Both the position numbers and the translations under genes were made by a program. Below are positions 7,722 through 13,376 of a stretch of DNA of 13,376 nucleotides, one piece after another. The DNA lies in assembly GCA_035760665.1 (NCBI GenBank), contig DASTSN010000019.1, positions 1 through 13,376 on the forward strand, read 5' to 3'. The notes below the pieces were generated by a model. That model was not told where the DNA came from, made no database searches, and saw only the letters and a program-made list of their open reading frames with translations. Within the stretch, counting starts at the first letter, position 1. The number at the start of each line of letters is the position of its first letter. This DNA comes from DASTSN01 sp035760665. Its GTDB lineage: Bacteria > Bacteroidota > Bacteroidia > Chitinophagales > Chitinophagaceae.

Positions 7722-9767
7722 TCATAAATACACAAGTAGCTGAATCTTAAGCTCGTTCTTAGAACTTCCCTCAATTTCATCCAACCCCGATCCAATGACA
7801 TTTTTTCCCTGGTAAACAGTACCTGCCCACCTGAACCAGCAACTGACCGAGGGAGATGGCCTCCATTTAACATTCACGTAATACCGAAACCCCTTGTCAT
7901 AAAAAACAGGAATCGAATAGCCGTACAAAACATCCCTTTCAAAAGCGTAAATCCTTGAAGCATAGCTGCCTGTCTCAAAATATTGAACCCGCATGTTGGC
8001 TGAGTAGGGTTTATTAACAGGGCTATACGTCAAATCACCATAAGCCAGGAAACCGGTTTCCCGGCTTATGCCATCCTTTCCTCCGTACCATAAAAGCTCT
8101 ATCCTGTTTCGCAATGATAGCTGCTCCGTAAGCTGGCTAAAAAGTTCAGTACGCCAGTTTTGTTTTGCCAAAGGGATTACAGAATTGGTAATATTGCTAT
8201 TGCCGGGCAGATTGGCCTGTTTAGTCTCTGCCCGGAAACGGCTATATATCCGGGTTTTACGATCCGGCTGGTAGGTAACCTGCACCAAAAAATCTTTCCC
8301 AAACGATGGGGCATCCACTAAATACTTTAACCAGGGAAAACGGTATAGATCGGCATAGCCATCCAGTTGCCAGGCTGTTGCGGGCCGAATGCTGATGCCC
8401 AGGTAAATACCCTGCTCGTTGGAAGGATAGGCGGTTTCTGTAAAGGCATTGCCATTGAGCGATTGAAAACGTTTACTGATGCTGCGGCACAAGAGGGAAA
8501 GATCAACTTTTGGGTCCACGCTGGCCAGCAGGCCGTTAATCATCGCTTTGTGAAAATATTTGTCCACCGCAGCTTCGCCAAAAACATGCACGTTTTTAAA
8601 GGTGTAGCTGTAGTCAATGCTAAAATTTTGCCAGTTGCTCCCGCTGATGGCATACAGGTTATAAGGCTCCTGCCGCTTCAGAAGCGGCAGCGAAAAACGA
8701 TACCCGATCATATTCAGGCCGGCGTGAAATTTACTGTTTTGCCAGGACAGGTTTCCTCCATAGGAAAATTCGCCAAGATTATTTCGGTCTTCCAATTCGC
8801 TTGCTGTACGGTGATACCCAGATACAAGAAATGAAGAAAAATAAGCCGGCTGGTTCAGTGTATCATTCACAAAATTGGCGCTGATTTTTCTGTATGACAG
8901 AAATGCGGTGGCCGCAAGGTTTCCCGTTTGAATGGTGGCGCCAATACCCCGGTGAAAATTATACTCCCCGGCAGACGTATACGGGCGCAAGACAGGCGAT
9001 TGCCGCTTGATCGCCATCGTGTTGCCGCCTTTCTTAAAAGCCAGCCGCTGCCATTGTATCAGCCCCTGGCCAAGGTTGACAGTAAAATCTCCTAACGCCA
9101 GGGCCTTTATTTTGCCAATATTTCGGGCAAATAGATGAAAGGAGTAAAAATCAAACCCAGCCCGTTGCGGGCCGCGAAAAAATTGTTCGCCGGCATCCTT
9201 ATCGCCCGTAAGACCATACTGAAAGTTTGTTTTATACTGGTAGCGGTAACGAAAAAAAAGCTTTTGCCTCCCGCCCAGGTAATAACTGCCGCCGGGCTTA
9301 GGAGTATACCCGACTGGTTTTTCCAGCAATTGCGAATAGCGCAGCAATAAGCTGTGATCGCCGCCCCTCAGTCTTTCCCGTATATGCTCGCTGATCGTTA
9401 CAGCATCTCCAATACGTACAAATGGTACAATTTTTTTTATGGTATAAACATCCCAACCCGGCACTGCCTGCAACTCGTAGATACTGATCAGCCTGCCCAA
9501 TAACTTCCTGTATCGAAGAAAATTTATGATCTGTAAATCTGTTAACAGTCCCAGATCTCTCAAATCATCATCTCCGGCCGTGTTCAGATTTAACGGGTGT
9601 TTTTTATATACTACTAATTGCTGCACATAAGAATCGTCTTCTGTTTCCGCTTCGTTTACCTCAGTTAGATTTTCGAACTGTTGTTCTTCCTCAACAGGTA
9701 TTTCCTGAGCAGCACTGGCCAGTGACCAAAGAACAAGGGCGACTGATATAAAACCTGATTTCGTCAA
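7722..9767 (-). CDS. Secreted helix-hairpin-helix protein with large beta-barrel-like region
   Basis: A 681-residue envelope protein, uncharacterised. I place the start at the TTG at 9765-9767, because it alone gives a classic signal peptide (MTKSGFISVALVLWSLASAA, cleaved before QE), and it begins 16 bases after the upstream stop. The frame is open to 9914 but that would overlap the upstream gene by about 130 bases. After the signal comes an acidic linker (about 22-46). A ComEA-like HhH domain follows at 59-119, with NLNTAGDDDLRDLG at 60-73, FLRYRKLLGRL, then SIYELQAVPGWD ending near 106. The hairpin glycine motifs (GIG) are replaced. The remaining 560 residues are rich in alternating aromatic strands (for example KLFFRYRYQYKTNFQYGL) and end in KIQLLVYL, like an outer-membrane barrel. 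This is the second gene of a pair with the PorV-like gene. Its role may be a pore, a receptor or an assembly factor; none is shown. Confidence 0.85.
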   Translation of the reverse strand: MTKSGFISVALVLWSLASAAQEIPVEEEQQFENLTEVNEAETEDDSYVQQLVVYKKHPLNLNTAGDDDLRDLGLLTDLQIINFLRYRKLLGRLISIYELQAVPGWDVYTIKKIVPFVRIGDAVTISEHIRERLRGGDHSLLLRYSQLLEKPVGYTPKPGGSYYLGGRQKLFFRYRYQYKTNFQYGLTGDKDAGEQFFRGPQRAGFDFYSFHLFARNIGKIKALALGDFTVNLGQGLIQWQRLAFKKGGNTMAIKRQSPVLRPYTSAGEYNFHRGIGATIQTGNLAATAFLSYRKISANFVNDTLNQPAYFSSFLVSGYHRTASELEDRNNLGEFSYGGNLSWQNSKFHAGLNMIGYRFSLPLLKRQEPYNLYAISGSNWQNFSIDYSYTFKNVHVFGEAAVDKYFHKAMINGLLASVDPKVDLSLLCRSISKRFQSLNGNAFTETAYPSNEQGIYLGISIRPATAWQLDGYADLYRFPWLKYLVDAPSFGKDFLVQVTYQPDRKTRIYSRFRAETKQANLPGNSNITNSVIPLAKQNWRTELFSQLTEQLSLRNRIELLWYGGKDGISRETGFLAYGDLTYSPVNKPYSANMRVQYFETGSYASRIYAFERDVLYGYSIPVFYDKGFRYYVNVKWRPSPSVSCWFRWAGTVYQGKNVIGSGLDEIEGSSKNELKIQLLVYL

Positions 9768-9783
9768 AACCAGCAGTATTAAA

Positions 9784-10641
9784 TTAAAGATTGTTTGATG
9801 ACGATGATTTTCCAAAATCAACCACAAGGGACAAGCCGGGCGTAATACCCAATTGAGGGTGATATGATGCCAGGACATCCAGGCTGAATGAGGACACCCA
9901 AAATCCAGCTCCAAACCAAAATTCTGGAGTGGCGGATGCTACACCGCCTTTTATATTAATCCGTGGTAAAAATTGGTATTGAAATCCTGTAATGACATCC
10001 ACCGGCTGATTTTCCTCTTTTTGTATCGCCGTACAGATATAAAACTTTTCAGACGCATCATAGCCAAATCCTGCGGAATACACAAAGGCCAGTTTTTCTT
10101 CCCGGTATTTTCCAATCCTGCCTCCCACGGGGTTAAAGACGTGTATGCCGGCCTGGAATTTTTCGGTTACATGTACAATTGCACCAGCCTCAACATTGAC
10201 GGTGCCCGCATTGCCATAGCCCGCAATTTTTACAGCATAATAGTTGAACTGTACGCCCACATCAATTTTATCCCCCAACCCTCTTCCGTAAGCAATTCCT
10301 GCCGTCGATTCGTTATAGTTTATAGTTCCGGCATAACCGGCCTCCAGCCCAAAATTTCCGGAAGAAGTAGGCAGGGCAAATACAAGATTATAATAACTTA
10401 ATTCTTTTAGGGAAAACCGGCGTTCGGTATAAAATCCTGCCGCTAAACTTTTTTGACGGGCCAGGGAAGCCTGGTTGGCAAAACCGGAGAACACATCAGT
10501 TTGCCGCGTGCTGTAAGTGGCCAGCCCTATTCGGGGAATTTGCAATGGCCTCCGCACTGTCTGCGAAGATGAACGGACTGCCAATAGCAGTGCTACCTGC
10601 AATATTGCAAACAACTGTATCTTCAAGGATGAGGTTTTCAT
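9784..10641 (-). CDS. PorV/PorQ-like outer-membrane beta-barrel protein, putative
   Basis: A 285-residue predicted outer-membrane protein. Residues 1-26 are a signal peptide (MKTSSLKIQLFAILQVALLL and a Ser-rich end before Q27). The mature part is nearly all short beta strands with Gly/aromatic alternation. The early segment VFSGFANQASLARQKSLAAG resembles the plug-like NPAGLA region of the FadL/PorV/PorQ group. Later strands include GIAYGRGLGDKIDVGVQFNY and WFGAGFWVSSFSLDVLASYH. It is shorter than PorV as I recall that family, and ends with a polar SSSSNNL tail beyond the last strand. It starts at the ATG 10639-10641 and is first of a two-gene unit with the HhH/barrel protein, 16 bases apart. 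Membership in the PorV/PorQ superfamily is inferred from pattern; a part in type IX secretion is not shown, since no other Por genes are adjacent. Confidence 0.75.
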   Translation of the reverse strand: MKTSSLKIQLFAILQVALLLAVRSSSQTVRRPLQIPRIGLATYSTRQTDVFSGFANQASLARQKSLAAGFYTERRFSLKELSYYNLVFALPTSSGNFGLEAGYAGTINYNESTAGIAYGRGLGDKIDVGVQFNYYAVKIAGYGNAGTVNVEAGAIVHVTEKFQAGIHVFNPVGGRIGKYREEKLAFVYSAGFGYDASEKFYICTAIQKEENQPVDVITGFQYQFLPRINIKGGVASATPEFWFGAGFWVSSFSLDVLASYHPQLGITPGLSLVVDFGKSSSSNNL

Positions 10642-10642
10642 T

Positions 10643-10675
10643 CTAAGATAAAAACCTTATCGCTGGAATGCAAAA
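10643..10675 (-). promoter_or_regulatory. Possible promoter of the PorV-like gene
   Basis: On the minus strand TTTTG (10675-10671), a 20-base spacer, then TATCTTAG (10650-10643), one mismatch from TAnnTTTG. Spacing equals that at folD and radC. However the box ends one base from the ATG, so transcription would begin inside the start codon. Either a promoter further upstream is used or the match is accidental. Confidence 0.3.
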
Positions 10676-10933
10676 TAAATTACCGCTGATTTGCTCTTGA
10701 TAAGAACTATTTGTCAGCTATCAAACAGCAGGCTAAAGTTGCCATCCTTCGTTTTTTCTTCGTTTTAAAAAAGCGGAACATTGACAGTTTAACAGCTGCT
10801 TCCGGAAACGACAGGCCGGCGCTTGCAGCAAAATCTCCCGCCATAATGAAGCCTTTTGAAAAAAAGGATGCTTAACTACCCAAATATGGTGAAAAACGTT
10901 ATTGAAGCTGCTCCATTTAAATTAACCCCTTTG

Positions 10934-10966
10934 TTTTGGGGCCGATAGCCACAGGCGCTACCTTTG
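10934..10966 (+). promoter_or_regulatory. Promoter of folD-queE, perfect Bacteroidota consensus
   Basis: TTTTG at 10934-10938, 20 bases, then TACCTTTG at 10959-10966, an exact TAnnTTTG. The ATG of folD begins four bases later at 10971, so the transcript is predicted to be leaderless or nearly so. The -7 box is bracketed by GGCGC (10954-10958) and GCGCC (10966-10970), and the -33 region by CCCC (10926-10929) and GGGG (10938-10941). Confidence 0.7.
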
Positions 10967-10970
10967 CGCC

Positions 10971-11846
10971 ATGCAAATTTTAGATGGAAAAAAAGCCGCA
11001 CAGGCGATTAAAGACCAGCTTAAATTGGATGTTGCCCAATTAGCCACGGAAGGGAAAAAAATACCACATCTGGCTGCCATTTTAATCGGCAACAACGGCG
11101 CCAGTGAAACATATGTGGCGGCCAAAGTTAAAGCCTGTGAAGAAGCCGGTTTTAAATCAACGCTGCTCCGCTTTGAAGAGTCAATTTCTGAAATGAAATT
11201 GCTGGATTCCATCAATGAATTAAATGCAGACCCGGATGTGGATGGCATCCTGGTACAGCTACCCCTGCCCAAACACATCTCTGATGAACAGGTTATCAAC
11301 ACGATTGATCCCGATAAAGATGTAGACGGTTTTCACCCGGTGAGTGTGGGACGAATGGTGCAGGGGTTACCCACATTTATTGCCGCAACACCTTACGGCA
11401 TCATGCTACTGCTGGAACACTATAATATTAATACAAAAGGCAAACACGCCATTGTCATTGGCCGCAGCAATATCGTTGGCAGACCAATGAGTATCCTTCT
11501 CAGCAGCAATAGCAACCCCGGTAACTGTACGGTTACCATCTGCCACTCACATACAAAAAACCTGAAAGAAATCTGCCTGCAGGGTGATATTATCATTGCC
11601 GCACTGGGACGGCCGGAATTTGTTACAGCAGACATGGTAAAGGAAGGGGCCGTTGTCATTGACGTGGGTATTACAAGAGTGCCCGACAGCACTAAAAAAA
11701 GCGGTTTTAAACTGAAAGGAGACGTACATTTCGAATCCGTAGCGCCCAAATGTGCATGGATTACTCCCGTACCAGGAGGCGTGGGCCCGATGACGATAGC
11801 GGCTTTATTAAAAAATACCTATCGTTCCTGTAAAATAAAAAATTAG
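10971..11846 (+). CDS. folD: Bifunctional methylenetetrahydrofolate dehydrogenase / methenyltetrahydrofolate cyclohydrolase
   Basis: A 291-residue cytoplasmic enzyme of normal FolD length. It oxidises 5,10-methylene-THF to 5,10-methenyl-THF with NADP and hydrolyses this to 10-formyl-THF for purine and fMet-tRNA synthesis. Family motifs are all present: ASETYVAAKVKAC with Y48 and catalytic K52, DGILVQLPLP near 90, KDVDGFHP with D119, the dinucleotide-fold VIGRSNIVGRP at 162-172, and TPVPGGVGPMT near 266-275. The start at ATG 10971 gives the usual N-terminus (MQILDGKKAA) directly after a consensus promoter. queE follows 31 bases after the stop (or 4 if its TTG is used), so the two are probably one transcript. 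No unusual residue or truncation is seen. The assignment is secure. Confidence 0.98.
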   Translation: MQILDGKKAAQAIKDQLKLDVAQLATEGKKIPHLAAILIGNNGASETYVAAKVKACEEAGFKSTLLRFEESISEMKLLDSINELNADPDVDGILVQLPLPKHISDEQVINTIDPDKDVDGFHPVSVGRMVQGLPTFIAATPYGIMLLLEHYNINTKGKHAIVIGRSNIVGRPMSILLSSNSNPGNCTVTICHSHTKNLKEICLQGDIIIAALGRPEFVTADMVKEGAVVIDVGITRVPDSTKKSGFKLKGDVHFESVAPKCAWITPVPGGVGPMTIAALLKNTYRSCKIKN

Positions 11847-11877
11847 TCCTTTGGTTGATACTGCAAGTGATATAGTT

Positions 11878-12504
11878 ATGCTGGAAGAAGGAAAAACAAT
11901 ACACCCAACTGCTTTGCCGGTGATGGAACATTTTTATACCCTGCAGGGAGAAGGTTACCACCAGGGAAAAGCCGCCTATTTTATCCGGCTTGCCGGTTGC
12001 GATGTGGGTTGTGTGTGGTGCGATGTGAAGGAAAGCTGGGATCGGGCGAAACATCCATCCATGGCTATCGATGATTTGGTGAAAATGGTAAAAACTACGC
12101 CGGCAGAAATCGTGGTCATCACTGGCGGGGAGCCATTACTGCATAACCTTGACGCCCTGACATCAGCCCTGCAGGCAGCCGGTTTAAAAACACATCTTGA
12201 AACCTCCGGCGCACACCCGCTGAGCGGCCACTGGAACTGGATTTGCCTGTCGCCCAAAAAATTTAAAGCCCCATTACCAGAAATTGTGCCGATAGCCAAT
12301 GAACTGAAAGTGATTGTTTTTAACCAGTCCGATTTTGCATGGGCAGAAAAATATGCGGCACAAGTGAGTCCCTCCTGTAATCTTTACTTGCAACCGGAAT
12401 GGGAAAAAGCTGGGCAAATGACGCCGGCAATAATCGACTATATCAGGCAACATCCCCAATGGGCGTTGTCGCTGCAGGTGCACAAATACATTAACATACC
12501 CTGA
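11878..12504 (+). CDS. queE: 7-carboxy-7-deazaguanine synthase (radical SAM)
   Basis: A 208-residue radical S-adenosylmethionine enzyme that rearranges 6-carboxy-tetrahydropterin to 7-carboxy-7-deazaguanine, on the way to preQ0/queuosine in tRNA. The iron-sulfur cluster cysteines are C41, C45 and C48 (GCDVGCVWCD, a CX3CX2C motif). QGEG lies at 23-26 before it. The SAM-binding TGGEP is at 82-86, followed by a THLETSG stretch and LQPEWEK near the end. The ATG at 11878-11880 is preferred. A TTG at 11851 in frame, four bases after the folD stop, would add nine residues outside the conserved core and is possible if the genes are translationally coupled. It is compact but complete for this family. 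It follows folD, an enzyme of the folate branch; both pathways draw on GTP-derived pterins, but the pairing may be fortuitous. No queD, queC or queF is in view. Confidence 0.95.
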   Translation: MLEEGKTIHPTALPVMEHFYTLQGEGYHQGKAAYFIRLAGCDVGCVWCDVKESWDRAKHPSMAIDDLVKMVKTTPAEIVVITGGEPLLHNLDALTSALQAAGLKTHLETSGAHPLSGHWNWICLSPKKFKAPLPEIVPIANELKVIVFNQSDFAWAEKYAAQVSPSCNLYLQPEWEKAGQMTPAIIDYIRQHPQWALSLQVHKYINIP

Positions 12505-12508
12505 AAAA

Positions 12509-12529
12509 AGCCGCAGGGCTCATTTTTTT
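12509..12529 (+). terminator. Intrinsic terminator after queE
   Basis: Five bases after the queE stop, AGCC (12509-12512) and GGCT (12517-12520) can pair around a GCAG loop, followed by CA and seven Ts (12523-12529). The A-run before the stem can extend pairing with the T-run past a two-base bulge. It is a short but well-placed stem that would end the folD-queE transcript before the next gene. Confidence 0.5.
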
Positions 12530-12596
12530 CCTTTTCTTGTAGCGGGGTCGAATAAAAAATGAATAGATTCGTTTATCCTAAGATAACTACCGATCA

Positions 12597-13376
12597 ATGA
12601 AAAACTTGTTATTTGTAACAGCCGCCTGCTGCCTGGTTCTCTCCGCCGCTTCGCAACAATACAACCCTGAAAAGGTGAATAAAAAAGCCATCGCCGCCTA
12701 TAACCAGGCGCTGGAAAACGCACAGAACGGGAACTACCAAAACGCCATACAGTTACTGCAGCAAAGCATAACAATAGACCCGGGTTATCTTGATGCTTAT
12801 TTATCCCTGGCGGGTGTATATGGTCAGCTGAAAGACTATCAAAACAGCATTGACAATTATGAAAAAGCCTTTGCCCGCGACACTGATTATACAATCGAAT
12901 ACAAACTCCCCTACTCCATTAACCTCGCCGGGCTGGGAAAGTTTGAACAAGCACTGGAAGCCATCAACTCTTTTTTATCCAAAAATCCCCCGGAAACTTC
13001 CACGGCTTACAAGGCCGCCCAGTACAGGAAAAAATGTTATGAGTTTGCCGTTGACTTTGCACAAAAACATACCGGCAGCAATTACGTATTTGCACCGCAA
13101 AACCTTGGTGATAGCATTAACAGCACCGAATCAGAATACCTTCCTTCAATTACGATAGACGGGCAGGAACTCGTTTTTACAAGGCGTGTGCAGGATTATA
13201 ACGAAGATTTTTTTTACAGTAAAAAAGAAAACGGTCAGTGGCGCAAGGCCCAACCGCTGGAGGGAAACATTAATACCCCGGAAAACGAAGGCGCCCAAAG
13301 TATTTCACAGGATGGCAAATGGCTGGTCTTTACCGGTTGCAATCGCCCAAACGGTTTTGGCAGTTGTGATATTTAT
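12597..13376 (+). CDS. TPR and PD40 repeat envelope protein, probable OmpA family, cut by window end
   Basis: The frame is open from the ATG at 12597-12599 to the window edge, giving 260 residues and no stop. Residues 1-19 are a signal peptide (MKNLLFVTAACCLVLSAASQ). TPR-like helices follow at about 28-145: AYNQALENAQNGNYQNAIQL, then AYLSLAGVYGQLKDYQNSID and SINLAGLGKFEQALEAINSF. Two WD40-like PD40 beta-propeller repeats are visible: EYLPSITIDGQELVFTRR at 180-197 and ENEGAQSISQDGKWLVFTG at 229-247. In Bacteroidota this order usually continues with more PD40 blades and ends with a peptidoglycan-binding OmpA domain. PorE of type IX secretion has the same plan, but paralogues are many, so no symbol is given. 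It is periplasmic/outer-membrane. It follows queE with a terminator between, so it probably has its own promoter; a TAGATTCG box at 12564-12571 is only a weak match. Confidence 0.88.
   Translation, partial: MKNLLFVTAACCLVLSAASQQYNPEKVNKKAIAAYNQALENAQNGNYQNAIQLLQQSITIDPGYLDAYLSLAGVYGQLKDYQNSIDNYEKAFARDTDYTIEYKLPYSINLAGLGKFEQALEAINSFLSKNPPETSTAYKAAQYRKKCYEFAVDFAQKHTGSNYVFAPQNLGDSINSTESEYLPSITIDGQELVFTRRVQDYNEDFFYSKKENGQWRKAQPLEGNINTPENEGAQSISQDGKWLVFTGCNRPNGFGSCDIY

Larger units (their letters stand above)
10642..10970. other. Divergent intergenic region, 329 bases
   Basis: This spacer separates the minus-strand PorV-like unit from the plus-strand folD-queE unit and should hold both promoters, one at each end. 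In the middle, CTTCGTTTT occurs twice in near tandem (10747-10755 and 10758-10766). A weak AT-rich hairpin lies around 10848-10872 (GCCTTTT with AAAAGGATGC). I see no credible open frame, no tRNA (no TTCRA arm) and no riboswitch fold that I recognise. Confidence 0.6.

Noticed and set aside
8367..8834. 155-codon open frame on the plus strand
   Set aside because: It lies wholly antisense to the HhH/barrel gene, whose protein has clear signal, domain and barrel features; the antisense product shows no recognisable family pattern.
9973..10401. 142-codon open frame on the plus strand
   Set aside because: Antisense to the PorV-like gene, with Ser/Arg/Cys-rich composition and no family features; a shadow of the coding strand.
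10642..10970. A possible tRNA, small RNA or riboswitch in the 329-base spacer
   Set aside because: No TTCRA arm, CCA end, or recognisable riboswitch core on either strand; only short AT-rich repeats are seen.
12520..12894. 124-codon minus-strand frame over the start of the TPR/PD40 gene
   Set aside because: The plus-strand frame encodes a signal peptide, TPR helices and PD40 repeats and runs to the window edge; the reverse frame is Cys/Arg-rich with no pattern.
1..13376. CRISPR array, insertion sequence, integrase or phage gene
   Set aside because: No regularly spaced direct repeats, no transposase or recombinase motifs, and no terminal inverted repeats with target duplication were found.

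Overview
This window looks like a chromosomal segment of a Bacteroidota bacterium, most likely of the Chitinophagaceae/Sphingobacteriia type. The evidence is a SusC/SusD outer-membrane pair with a cell-surface lipoprotein, a DUF3467 protein, a PorV/PorQ-like barrel, a TPR/PD40 envelope protein, the near absence of Shine-Dalgarno sites, and promoter-like boxes of the Bacteroidota form (TTG, N20, TAnnTTTG). I cannot name a species.

Layout. At the left edge is a small single-pass membrane protein (minus strand), divergent from radC (plus). radC converges on a DUF3467 gene (minus). After a 214-base spacer, which holds an 8-bp inverted repeat and a strong terminator hairpin, a minus-strand operon occupies about 1.6-7.5 kb. 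In transcription order it is susC-like, susD-like, then a DUF1735-type lipoprotein. Upstream of it on the same strand is a second two-gene unit: a PorV/PorQ-like small barrel followed by a large secreted protein with a ComEA-like helix-hairpin-helix (HhH) domain and a long beta-rich, barrel-like region. A 329-base divergent spacer separates these from a plus-strand unit, folD-queE. At the right edge a TPR/PD40 (probably OmpA-family) gene is cut by the window end.

How they work together. SusC (TonB-dependent channel), SusD (lid/binding lipoprotein) and the extra lipoprotein should form one outer-membrane uptake complex. No hydrolase, sigma/anti-sigma pair or hybrid sensor lies beside it, so the substrate cannot be inferred. 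The PorV-like/HhH pair is an envelope unit of unknown function and is the most interesting part of the window. FolD (one-carbon folate metabolism) and QueE (7-deazaguanine/queuosine synthesis) are housekeeping enzymes, probably co-transcribed. RadC is a common core protein of uncertain role.

Two themes stand out. Promoter boxes of the same geometry lie so close to the start codons of radC and folD that leaderless or nearly leaderless mRNAs are predicted. The susC-susD-lipoprotein block also looks clearly more AT-rich than its neighbours, as if it had a separate history. I found no CRISPR array, tRNA, rRNA, transposase or phage gene.
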